Shown piece after piece: positions 35,862 through 49,023 of a stretch of 64,000 nucleotides of DNA. Below the pieces are notes generated by a model. That model was not told where the DNA came from and searched no databases. It saw nothing but the letters and a program-made list of their open reading frames with translations. The position numbers were made by a program, and so were the translations under genes. Source of the stretch: Daphnia carinata (Eukaryota > Arthropoda > Branchiopoda > Diplostraca > Daphniidae); the NCBI RefSeq assembly GCF_022539665.2, contig NC_081337.1:3014679-3078678 (forward strand). Reading direction: 5' to 3'. Position 1 is the first letter of the stretch. Each line of letters begins with the position of its first letter.

Positions 35862-37309
35862 TCACCACTCAGCATCGCCATTGGCCTTTTGGAAAACATA
35901 ATCACGACCGTTGATGTTCATGATGCCATCCTTGAGGTGAAACTTCCACCTGTTTCGGCTCCTGGTGATCTAGTAAATATGCGTATCGGTTAGCATCGAA
36001 TCTCAATCACTGTTTAACGACAACGTCTCATACCTTATCGTACTGACAAACGACAACGTTGTCAGTTTCAAACAGGACGGATGGGTCGTCATCCGTCACA
36101 TCATCTTCGGAGTTCAATGGCTCCTCGTCTGCGTTTTCGTCATTGTCCGCATCAAGCTCCTCGTCGTCATGATCGTCCTCTTCTTCTACGTCGTCATCAT
36201 CATCATCATCAACGTCGTCTTCATCGTCTGAAGAATCTCCGGGTCCGTCTAGCTGTGTTACTCCTCCATTGTCAGCCCTAGATTGGCTGCGGCCAGCTGT
36301 TGTCTGCAACGGAAAAGTAATAAGGCATCGTGAATCGACCATATGCGCAAAGTTTTGAGTTTCGTAGGTACCTGCAGCGCAGTATTGATGTGTTGCTGCA
36401 AAACTGTCGTCGCCATTTCGACAGGAAGAGAGAGGGCCGCCGTCACAGCCGGTGAACTCAGGATCGTTTGCAGCTGTGCTCCAGCCGCGCCACCTGAACA
36501 TGCGAAGACGAAGAAGTCAAATTGGAATTGACGTGTGGTTCGAAATAAAAACTACAAAGATAACCTTGAAGAGCATGGGCGGGAACATGGACGGTGATAC
36601 TTTTGGCTGCTGTGTGACCTGTTACTCCTGGTTGAGGGGGGACTGTAATTTGTACCGGAACCATCCTCACCGCTGGTGTACTTGCAGCTGCTGCTGTTGC
36701 TCCTCCTGCAGCAGCTGGAGCTGCAGGAGATGGGGTGGTTGCTATAATGATAATTTCAGATTTTTTTAAAATAGAATTCTCAGGTAGCTGTAAACTCATA
36801 ATTAACTACCTGGTTGCTTGGCTTGAGAAGATGCAGCAGGCTGAGCTGGAGCATTGGTAGTATTGGCTGCAGAACTAGTCTGCTGACCTGTTTTGGTAGG
36901 CAAAGAAGACCCTTTTTTCATACATGATAAAGTTTCATACTCGATATTGGATACTTTGCTGTAGTTTGTTCTGAAGGGATGCTTCAGCAGGATCGGTCAC
37001 AGGATCAATGGCTTTGCTCGATTGCAATTTGTTTTCCCAATTCTGCTTCAATTCTAGAAGTACAGCTTCATCGATTCCCTCATCTAGGAAAGCTTCTCGT
37101 ACCCCACTTATAACGTCTTCGATCACGCCACGATACAGTTTAGCCTAAAAAAATAAAATAAAAGGCCCTATCAGAACAGTGTACTGTGCCAGCGAGGTCC
37201 AATCGTGTCTTAGCCGATAACCCAACAAAGCCTCTATGTAATTTCCTATGAATTATGGTCATAAAAGTAAAAGGTAAATAAATACCACAAGAGCCTGGTT
37301 GGCCGCCAT
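35862..37309 (-). CDS. TfIIA-L: Transcription initiation factor IIA large subunit (alpha/beta precursor)
   Basis: TFIIA stabilises TBP on promoter DNA. Exons are 37286-37309, 36941-37144, 36810-36882, 36565-36741, 36372-36493, 36034-36303 and 35862-35969, giving 325 residues. The alpha part starts MAANQALVAKLYRGVIEDVI and forms the four-helix-bundle half. A Gln/Ala/Pro-rich linker follows, then a very acidic stretch. The beta part ends in DNVVVCQYDKITRSRNRWKF and INGRDYVFQKANGDAEW, the TBP/DNA-contacting barrel. Residues 217-220 read QLDG (36244-36255), matching the Taspase-1 consensus and sitting just before the acidic run as in vertebrate TFIIA. Exon 3 begins at a CAGCAG tandem acceptor, so one Gln may be optional. 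PPP2R3C diverges 308 bp away. Confidence 0.96.
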
Positions 37310-37617
37310 ATTCTTTAACGAAATTGAATTTTATGAAATTTCAATTCCGGGAGGGCTTCGTTCAACAAGAAGCCGACATGGAAACTACGACTGACGCGGC
37401 AATATATACGAAATGGCCCCGATAACAGCGCCACCATGCGAGATTTTGCTAAATTATTTCCAGAATAGCATCTTGCGGCCGACTTAAACAGCTGCTGACG
37501 AAGGTTGAAGTGATAGTTATGGTTCCTGTATTTGAATTCAGTGCAAATAAATTTTGCTGCACTTCGCGGTCGCATACAGATACTTTGTTTGTGGGACTAC
37601 TGTAATCACGTGGAATT
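37310..37617. promoter_or_regulatory. Divergent promoter TFIIA-L / PPP2R3C
   Basis: Only 308 bp separate the two start codons, so one short bidirectional promoter must serve both. No TATA box is evident. Confidence 0.6.
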
Positions 37618-39428
37618 ATGGAAAAAACTCAGCAATTAGTTTTGAGTTCAGAAGATGAGGAGATCTTCCAAAAATTGTATTCAGAAGGATTAAAGAATAG
37701 CAGGAAAAATGTTGATGAAACCATGCCAGTTCCCAAGTTTTACACTAAAGTAAACTTTCATGTAAAAATAAAACTATGAAGAATTTATTTGTTATTTTTA
37801 TTTATAGCTTCCCAACCATGAAAACATGATTAGTCTTAAGCTGAGAGAAGAAGCCCGCACAGCATTCCTTCAAAAGAAGAGCAAAGAACTTCTTGACAAT
37901 AACGAGCTTCAGGTCTGTAGTTTGCTTTCAATGGCCTGATAAAATAATAACATTAGTCAGTCTACTTTTTAAAATAGAATCTGTGGACTCTACTAGACAA
38001 AAATCACAGCCCTCCATTTTCTGGTTCTGAGCAAATGATCAACTATGTTGATTTCCTCAAAGTAGGTAGCATTGCCGGCCTTAAATATAAGTATGTTTAT
38101 TTATCAAATTTTGAATCAAGAACATGTTCACAATATTTGTTTCTTGCATAGGGCTTTTTTCACTCCAGTTGTATTTGCCAGATTACTGCAAAGTGATATT
38201 CATGGCAGAATTTCAACCATGGCTGTGTTCAATTATATCATGAGGAAAGTTTGGTTACAACAAACTAGAATTGGTCTTTCACTTTATGATGCCACAGGCC
38301 AGGGCCTCCTTACTGAAATGGTGTGAGTAAATTGAAACTATTTAAAGATATTTATAGATTTATTTTAATTTTACTTAGGATCTAGAGAACTACATTACTG
38401 AATTAATCCCTACGCTGCCGCAGTTGGAGGGGCTTGAAAAATCATTCCATTCGTTTTATGTATGTACTGCCGTACGCAAGTTCCTGTTCTTTTTAGATCC
38501 GTTAAAACTGGGTAAAGTCAGAATACAGGATATTCTCGCCTCGGGTTTTTTGGATGAACTGTTGGAGGTAATAGTAGTTTCCACCTGATCCACTTCCAGC
38601 TCCTTAATTTACATTTTCAAGATGTTCCTTTTAGCTTCGGGATGAAGAGTTACCTAAAGATGCACAAGATTCAAATTGGTTTTCCGCCCCTTCGGCTCTT
38701 AGAGTTTACGGACAATATTTAAATTTAGACACCAATAGGAACGGTATGCTATGCCAAGAAGAACTTCGACGGTAACTCCATTTCAATTCAATGGTTTCTC
38801 AGTTCACGTAATAAAGCTATCTTCTCAAATTTTACCGTGCAGGTTTGGCACTGGAACATTAACTCGCGTTTTTATACAACGTGTATTTGAAGAGTGCATG
38901 ACCTATGAAAAAGAAATGGATTACAAAACGTATTTGGACTTCGTTTTAGCCATGGACAACAAAAGAGAACCACAAGCCCTCCAGTATTTTTTCCGATTGC
39001 TAGATGTCGGCCATCGGAATCATCTCAATACCTTTGACCTTCATTTCTACTTTAAAGTATGGGATTCTCTATCTGATCTTTTGACATTTTACATTTTGAT
39101 TTAAAAAAATTATTGCTGCTTAGGGTGTGCAAGAGTTGATGCAGCAGCACAAACAGGAAGTCGTTGCATTTGATGACGTCAACGATGAAATTTTTGATAT
39201 GGTCCGTCCTGCCGATCCATCCAAGATCACGTTACAAGATTTAATTAGCTGGTAAACGAAAAGCTCATTGTAGTTTTTTAGACTAATTTGACATTAATCG
39301 TCTTCTGGTTCAGTGGTTATGGGGAAACCGTCATCAATATCCTTATTGATTTGGATGGATTTTGGACCTACGAAAATCGCGAGGCCGTTGTGACGGATAA
39401 GAATAATCAGGATAAGCCGGAAACTTGA
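37618..39428 (+). CDS. Ppp2r3c: PP2A regulatory subunit B'' gamma (G5PR)
   Basis: This EF-hand regulatory subunit targets PP2A/PP5. Nine phase-consistent exons are read: 37618-37749, 37808-37912, 37978-38090, 38152-38320, 38379-38567, 38635-38771, 38843-39056, 39124-39251 and 39314-39428, giving 433 residues (human 453). Characteristic stretches are FYTKLPNHENMISLKLREEA, ESFHSFYVCTAVRKFLFFLD-like text in exon 5, and GQYLNLDTNRNGMLCQEEL. The last is an EF-hand loop at 268-279 with D268, N270, N272 and E279. A second EF-like part covers LDVGHRNHLNTFDLHFYFKG. It converges on Tip60, with 104 bp between the stop codons. Confidence 0.95.
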
Positions 39429-39465
39429 ATTTGGAATTCTTGTACATAGAAATTGTGAGTGTATT

Positions 39466-39471
39466 TTTATT
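39466..39471 (-). terminator. Poly(A) signal of Tip60
   Basis: AATAAA on the minus strand 62 nt past the Tip60 stop, within the 104-bp gap shared with the convergent PPP2R3C. Confidence 0.5.
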
Positions 39472-39532
39472 TAATTTTTTAAAGAAAACAAGTAGTAAGA
39501 TCGTGGAATGGGTTTTAGGTATCACGATCTCA

Positions 39533-41702
<2,170 letters not shown>

Positions 41703-42150
41703 TACAGAAAAAGCTTTCAAAACAACAGTGCGCGGCCATGAGCAACATTGCCAATTTTCCAATTTATTTCAGCATTCACTTCGGGGTGTAAAAGTGGGTT
41801 TTACAACCGATTTCTTGTTTCCTCTGGAACGGTTCAATCGACGAAGGTCCGTAAAAAGTGTAAAAAGCCGACACAAATGCCCATGGGTAGGGAAACCGCT
41901 AACCCGAAAGAACAGCACTGAAACGCCCCGATTGGCTCGAGGACGATCTCTGGCTGATGCTGCTCTGTGCTGTCTGCTAAAGTGCTAGGTGCTGAAGGCT
42001 GGCTGTATGTCTGGCGCTGTAGTTCAAAAGTTTTAAAATTGTTTCAAAGTGTATGAAGCACATAAACTAGAAGATTTTTATCTCTTCGCTATGTAGAGCG
42101 AAGGAAACATCTGATATTAGCAACATATAATAAAGAAAAACAGTGCCATT
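41703..42150. promoter_or_regulatory. Divergent promoter Tip60 / Taspase-1
   Basis: 448 bp between the two start codons holds both 5'UTRs. No ORF or repeat is seen. Confidence 0.5.
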
Positions 42151-43588
42151 ATGGTTCATTGTGGATTTGTCGCCGTTCATCTAGGGGCAGGCTGTCATAG
42201 CTCGAAGTCTGAAGCCTTATACAAAAAACTATGCAAAATCACGTGTGAGAAGGCATGACTTACTATTTTTCATACTTATTAGAATTCATCGTGTGATCTT
42301 ATGTAGTTTTCTCAGGGAACTGCTGCGCTGCAAGAAGGCAAATCAGCTCTTGATGCTGCATGTGAAATGGTTTGCATGCTAGAAGATTCACCTCTGACTA
42401 ATGCAGGATTTGGCTCCAATCTCAATGAAAATGGAGATGTTGAATGTGATGCAGGAATTATGCTCTCTTTGAAAGAAGGGAAAAACACAAGATTTGGCGG
42501 AGTTTCATCACTTGCAAGTATTAAAAATCCTGTTTTAGTAGCAAGGGAAATGATTTTGTACCAAGATGAGCCAAGATTGCTTGGTAGAACACCTCCACTG
42601 TAATTTAAAATTCTATTCACACCCTAGATGAAGATATATAATAAAGTTTGCAATTTTTTTAGTATTCTGGTTGGTGAAGGGGCCTCATGCTTTGCCAAGG
42701 AACGAGGACTGAAGCTTGTCCACAACAAAACACTAAAATCTGAAAGAGCCATAAAAAAATATAAGAAATACAAGGAACGTTTGGAAATATCCAGAAAAGC
42801 TTTGTCCAGTGGTCTCAAAATCACAATCCAACCGAATCCAAGTCAAGTAATTCTAATTTACTAAGCATTTGAAATTGTATTTGAGATTCTTAATCAGTTT
42901 TGGTTGAAACTAATGTAGGATACTGTAGGGGTAATTTGCATAGATAAAAATGGTGACATCGCAAGCGCCGCTAGTTCAGGTGGAATTGCCCTGAAACTTC
43001 CTGGCAGGATAGGACAGGTTTCTAAATTTTCTTTTTTAATTTTCTGTTTTTATTGATATTTATACGACGTACAATAGGTGCCAGTTTACGGCTGTGGTTG
43101 CTGGGCGCAGCACTCGAAATCCGCTGGCGTTGCTGTGTCGACCTCAGGTGTTCACATCCAGAAAAATGCAGATGATGTGTAGGAACTAATGCAATATTCA
43201 TTAAATTTCAGGTTGTGGGGAGCAACTCATTCAGACGACCTTGGCAAAAACGCTTGGACAAACCATATTAGACCGTGGAGATCCAGCTTTCCATTTGAAA
43301 GAGCTCATGTGCAACCAGTTCATCCATTCGCAGATGTTATCTGATGATTCGTACGATCGAATGGGTGGAGTTTTAGTTGCCTATTACAACGAGGACTCAG
43401 TCGATTTTAATATGGCTTTCACTACAGATTCCATGGTTGTTGGTTTTATGACCACCGACTACGAAAAGGCCACTGTCCGCGTATCCAGAAATACATCATC
43501 AGTTACACCATCAACCAACAGTAATGATTCACTTCAGTCTACAAGATTGACTATGGAAGGCTTTATTGTGAAACTAATAAATCAATAA
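42151..43588 (+). CDS. Tasp1: Taspase-1 threonine aspartase
   Basis: Taspase-1 is an N-terminal nucleophile protease that cuts after Asp in Q-(hydrophobic)-D-G motifs of MLL/Trithorax and TFIIA. Exons are 42151-42252, 42316-42599, 42663-42846, 42919-43017, 43078-43147 and 43212-43588, giving 371 residues (human 420). The alpha half starts [18 protein letters not shown] and has [20 protein letters not shown]. Autoproteolysis should free T192 in [19 protein letters not shown], followed by [15 protein letters not shown] and YGCGCWAQ. The C-terminus is [14 protein letters not shown] and a short tail. Intron 1 needs a GC donor (AAG|gcatga) to keep the frame. The AATAAA at 43576-43581 overlaps the final codons. 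The convergent NDUFAF5 stop lies only 10 bp away. Confidence 0.95.
43562..43567 (-). terminator. Poly(A) signal of NDUFAF5 inside the Taspase-1 CDS
   Basis: Minus-strand AATAAA 31 nt past the NDUFAF5 stop. It lies within the last codons of Taspase-1, so the two 3' ends must overlap. Confidence 0.5.
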
Positions 43589-43598
43589 CAATAACACA

Positions 43599-44976
43599 TT
43601 ATCTCTTTTTGCCATCATCGTCATCCAAAGGGTAAGGAATTTCTTTAGCCGTTTTATTAACCATGTCTTCCGTAGCGTTTTTTACCATTTCATCGAGCCG
43701 GTATAGGTCTTTAATTGAGATTTGTCCAGTACCGCGCTCAAGCGGTTTAGGCTGCGAAGGATCGGGTTTCCACCCAATTAGGTAGATAATCTGAAATGTT
43801 GCTGGAATAGATCCGTCTTCGTTTCCGTAGAGTTCTACCGATCAAATGAACCATTAGGAAAATTTCACAATCAGGAAACGAAGTAATGTCGTCAAACCTT
43901 TATAAATGGCGGATGCTGCAAACATCGTATCCCGGTGCAAATGCAGCTTACGGATCCATGACGCGTTGTTTTCACCCATTCCTTTAAGGTCGTCCATCAG
44001 TTCGAACATAGAAGGGTATCCCACCCGTATTTCATCGGTGTCCTACCCTTTATCATTGTTAATAGAACATTAAGATATCATCTGCATAGGAATAACAATC
44101 CTCACGATAGTTAGCATGGTGAAACCAGCACCGTTTAGCAGCCCACCGACGTCCCGTATGGCTGCAAAAGGCGAGACATGTGCAGCAAAGCCCTGTGATA
44201 ATGTACAGTTATTTATGATCTATATGGAACTAATAGAATGTGGTTACCCCTTCCCGTTCTGTCTCTCCCAGCTGTAGCGAACCCCTTAGTTCGTATAAAG
44301 TATCACCTCCAAAAATGGCGCCAATAAATACACCGTCAGGCCGCAGACATTTCATAATTTGGGAGAAAGTTTGGGGTAACTGATTTACCCAGTGTAGACT
44401 TAAGCTGCTTACAATTAGGTTAAAGCTTTCTGGTTCAAAAGGCAGAGATTCTTCGTCCGCAACTATTTTCTGACAGTTTATGGTTGTGTCTTCCGGTGTA
44501 AATGCTTTCTCCAAAACAAGCGCTGAATGATCGCACATGACTAACTCATCTACAGCATCCTAATATTGAATATATTTTGTTTTACTGCATACAGGCATAT
44601 CAATCTATCTTACCAACCTGTGTTAAATGTTTGCTAAGATGTCCATATCCACAACCAAGATCCAACCCTGCTTTGAATTTTCTGTTGATGTCATACACTC
44701 GATCTGATAATCTGTAACCAACCTAAAATATCCAGAGTTTTAGCACAGCCAAACAACCAAAATTTATAATTTTAAATACTTCATCCTTGATGTAATTATA
44801 TTTGTGATGATCCTCATTTAAAGTGGTCCGATCTCTCTGTAATTTCTTTGCCAAACGGTCAAAAACATTCATGGTGTTGGCATTTGTCTTGGAATTTTGG
44901 CTCATGTATCTGGTCCTACAGCAGAAGGAACCTATTTAATCCAATCATAAGCATACCAGTTAAATTTTACAGCCAT
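43599..44976 (-). CDS. Ndufaf5: Complex I assembly factor NDUFAF5 (arginine hydroxylase)
   Basis: NDUFAF5 is a mitochondrial matrix protein of the methyltransferase fold that hydroxylates an arginine of NDUFS7 early in complex I assembly. Exons are 44957-44976, 44780-44915, 44618-44722, 44248-44559, 44106-44192, 43898-44042 and 43599-43834, giving 346 residues (human 345). The N-terminus [18 protein letters not shown] is basic and hydroxylated, plausible for import; it depends on a 41-bp first intron (44916-44956). An alternative start in exon 2 is at 44905. The SAM-fold motif LDLGCGYG spans 72-79. [39 protein letters not shown] and [20 protein letters not shown] are diagnostic for the family. 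Confidence 0.95.
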
Positions 44977-45648
44977 TTTATGGATAATATGAAGCATCAT
45001 AGTCATTTCTCTACAAAAAAATCTCTACTATGTCAGACATCTTAAAGGGATTTGACATTTTATCCCTATGCTAATAAATCACAGCTGGCGGATCTTATGC
45101 AAGTATTGACGGCCTTATCACTAAATGCCAGACCAGGAAAACGTCATCGGCTGAAAATTCACATTCGGAACATACAATAAATGAAACAATAATAACCTTG
45201 TAATTGTGTCGGACATAGGAGAAGCGATAAACGCTTAATAGACATTTTTGTTGCTGTTGAGCTAAATAGCTTCGAGTAACAAACAAGAGGAGAAACCAAT
45301 ATAATATGTGTTCCACTATCGCAATCTCTAGCAGACGGGCTCAAGCGTGAAGAAATCAACCCAGCTGTTGTCTTCTGCTGTATCCCATGACAACATACAC
45401 AGGGCTGCTTCGAAATTTTGAGCTTACAAAATTTTCTACCTCCGAACAGTGTATACGTGGCTTTAATTTTGTCCGACCATATTTACACTGGTCGTGTGTA
45501 GTTACCTATTGACTTCGTGAATATTGGTAAGGAAAAACGAGTATTATTTATTTCTATTTAGCAATTCTACATGTTGGAATGAAGCTGACTTTCTTTTGCT
45601 TTATTGGTTCCTTTGTTTCTCTGTGTAGCTTGTTTTCCTGTAAACACA
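44977..45648. promoter_or_regulatory. Divergent promoter NDUFAF5 / SLC37
   Basis: 672 bp between the start codons contains the 5'UTRs of both genes. A TGTGTAG sequence at about 45623-45628 could be the acceptor of a 5'UTR intron of the SLC37 gene. No other feature is seen. Confidence 0.4.
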
Positions 45649-48600
45649 ATGTCTCATTCCGCCCATGATGTGCCTTTGGGTATCAGAATTATTCGAAAAC
45701 TTGGAAGCTGTTTTTGTCCTAACTTTAGAGGTTCAAGGACTTTTATGTAAGTTTATTTTATAAAATACTTAGTTTGGTTGCATTAATGAAATTTGGTTCC
45801 CCTGCATAGATATCGGACATCAATATTAGTACTAACGTTCTTCACCTACACTGCATATCACATGTCAAGAAAGCCAATCAGTGTTGTGAAGAACGTCTTG
45901 AGTCAAAATTGTACCGGTTTGATACCTCCACCTGGAACATATATTGATGAAAACAACAAAGACTCTTGGTGTGATTGGGCTCCATTTGGTGAGTTATTTC
46001 ACTTTGCAGTATTTTTTAAAGATTGACCTTGATGATCATATGATTTGTTCTATTTTCCATGCACATGCATTGTACATGTGATGTGTGCATGTACATTTCC
46101 CTCCTCTAATTTTACCCTCCTATCCCCCATCCCCCCTCTTTAAAAGGGATGTTTAATGGGACAATAGGATGGTCCTAAACCCAAGATTTTAAAGCAGTAA
46201 AATTCATGGTTTAAGGCGGCGGAAAACCAAGGATGTATTGACAAAGCTTTCGGCATTTTTCTCATTTCTCCTTTTTAGATGGAAAGAATTCGCAGACCTT
46301 GCTGGGTACTTTGGATTCAGCGTTTCTTTTTGCCTACGCAGCCGGCATGTTTCTTAGGTGAGTTTCTTTTGAATCCCAAGAGAGGGACCTTTTCCGCCCT
46401 CTTTCTACAAGCCACTGTTATACTCTATAAAGTAAAAAAAAAAAAAATACCCCATTCCCTTTTCTTTGTCTCTATCAAATAAAAAATAAACCAATAGCTG
46501 TCGCCTTTAAGCGGAAAGAGCGCATTCCTATGTGTCAGACTAGGATGGTCTTTGGAGTTTATCTTCTAACTTTATCAACCGATACAAGAACCCCTCCTCC
46601 TCCTATGTGCTCTCCTTGTTAGAAGTATAGATGCACCGGAAGACCCAAACCAGCAAGTTGTTATGGTCCCAAAATGTCGGTAGCATACCATAAAATCAAC
46701 CCGATCGAAATGTTGACTCATAACCACTTCCTGGAGTTTGTTACTGAGTAGTAATCTTAGACGTACAAGACCTCCCCTTAAACTTATGGATGAGAATGAC
46801 CGTTACAATGCAAGCGTTGCGATGAATCATCGCCAAACTTCATTGAAATAAATAATTTTGTTTTCTTTCTCTTTTGTAACTATTGCAGTGGATTTGTTGC
46901 CGAGCGGGTTAATTTACGCTACTTCCTGGCGTTGGGCATGCTCACGTCAGGCTTTTTTACTTACCTATTTGGCGTGTCATACTCGCAAGGTATCCACTCG
47001 TTACCTTACTTCTTCATTGTCCAGGTATGTATTTTTCATAACAGATTAAAGTATCTCTATAATGCGCATTAGATTCCCCGTATTTCATTCCCCCGTACTG
47101 CATAAACAATGTATTGTACTTATTCGATGCTCAATGATCATAGACGATAGCTGGCTTTGCTCAATCCACTGGATGGCCTGGTGTAGTGACCGCTGTCGGT
47201 AATTGGTTTGGCAAGGGGAAAAGAGGTATAATTGTTAAAACCAGAGTCCTCGCGAGACTGCTGTTCGATGTCGATGTGAACAATGATACACCATTACTAT
47301 GCCATTTTTTCTTTCTTTTTTTTCTGTATGCAATTTTAGGTTTGATTTTCGGCATCTGGAATTCACATACTTCAGTGGGGAACATCTTGGGATCGCTGAT
47401 TGCTGGTCACTTTGTCGAAAGCAATTGGGGAATGTCGTTTATTATACCCGGTGCTATTATCGGCTTTATGGGTTTCATTATCTTCCTATTTTTGGTAACT
47501 GACCCACGCTCAGTCGGATGCAATCCCCCTGACCACCACGGAAGTCGAGATGAAACGGTATATTGCCATCCTCTGTATTTTTATCGATTAGTATCAACAT
47601 TTTAAATTGTTGATTTATTCATTTATAGATTAGAGCTGGCTATTCGAGCATCGAAGATGATAGTAGTAGTCCCGGTCGCAACCGAAATATGCGTCTCTAT
47701 GCCAACGGTTCCACCAGCTCGTCTTCAAGCTCGTCCATCACTCTCGACCCTGAGCGTGAATCCTTATTGTCACCGACCGACAACAGCGTGGTAACACTAC
47801 TAAATCCTTGCGTCAGCTTCAAATTCTTTCTAACATTCCTTTTCGCTTTTTGTTTGTCCTGTTTCCTAGGATTCCACCGAAGTTGGTACTCCCGATAAAG
47901 TCTCTTCTGAAATCACCATTTCGAGCACTGACATCCTGGCGAAGGCGCCGGTCAGCCTCAACAATCCCGACTTCCATCGGAGGGAGAAGGCCATCGGATT
48001 TGTCCAAGCTCTTCGCATTCCGGTACAATCTTATCGAATAAAAACAAATATTTAAATAGGCTAGGGTCTCGTACAACAGCTGACATAACATCCGTTGACC
48101 TCTCAAATAGGGCGTGATCGAATTCTCTCTGTGTCTCTTCTTTGCAAAGCTTATCAACTATACCTTTCTCTTCTGGCTTCCTCGCTATATCAACGCCTCC
48201 AGTAAGTTTTTATCGTTTATTTGCTTTTCTTAGCCGTATGACTCATTTTTCAATTTTCTTATGGAATGTAGCATCTTTTGATGCCTCCGAAAGCGCAGAT
48301 TTATCGACGCTATTTGACGTTGGTGGCATTGTGGGTGGAATCATCGCCGGTGTATTGAGCGACGTAACTGGTATGAGCGCAGTAACTTGTGCCATTATGT
48401 TGGTTGTTGCCATTCCCATGGTAAATCAAATCTTACATTTTTTATTACGTTCTTAGAAAGACAGTTTTATTTTTAAACCTCTTTATCCACATGTAGCTCT
48501 TCGTCTACCAAACGTTTGGCACCATAAGTCTTGTCTCCAACATCCTGTTGCTCATGTCTGTCGGCTTGTTGGTTAACGGCCCGTACGCTCTCATCACAAC

Positions 48601-49023
48601 AGCTGTTTCTACAGAATTGGGCACACATCAGTCCCTTCGTGGCTCAGCCCGTGCCCTTGCTACCGTTACCGCTATTATAGATGGCACTGGGTCCATTGGT
48701 AAAGTAAACCTCAACTTATCCATGCAACATCATAAAGACGTTAGTATTTTATTTGATGTGTGATGACGTGCAGGAGCGGCAGTTGGTCCCCTAATTGCTG
48801 GAACTGTTTCTGACTATGGTTGGGACAATGTCTTTTACATGTTAATGGTTGCAGATGTCATCGCTCTCGTCGTATGTTTCGTTTCAAACAGTTATGCTAC
48901 CAAGTACGAGTAAAACTAACTTCTTTCGTTTATTAGTTGCTCGCTCGACTGGTGAAACACGAGATTGAACGCTTTCGTGAACGAAGACGGGAGATGCGGT
49001 TTAAGCGAGAGCGGATGGCCTAA
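45649..49023 (+). CDS. SLC37-family sugar-phosphate/phosphate exchanger
   Basis: This ER-membrane antiporter of the major facilitator superfamily exchanges glucose-6-phosphate for phosphate; it is closest by eye to SLC37A1/A2. Thirteen exons are read: 45649-45746, 45810-45988, 46279-46357, 46889-47024, 47144-47225, 47340-47557, 47629-47790, 47870-48022, 48111-48201, 48272-48420, 48497-48698, 48774-48871 and 48937-49023, giving 577 residues. After ILVLTFFTYTAYHMSRKPIS (helix 1) come GFAQSTGWPGVVTAVGNWFG and GIWNSHTSVGNILGSLIAGH, both family signatures. A long serine-rich central loop (exons 7-8) and the second six-helix half follow. The predicted C-terminus is basic (RRREMRFKRERMA). Retention of the last intron would give an alternative end (VCFVSNSYATKYE, stop at 48911-48913). 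Confidence 0.95.

Noticed and set aside
36081-36281. Histidine/arginine-rich plus-strand ORF
   Set aside because: Antisense of the acidic GAY-repeat coding stretch of TFIIA-L.
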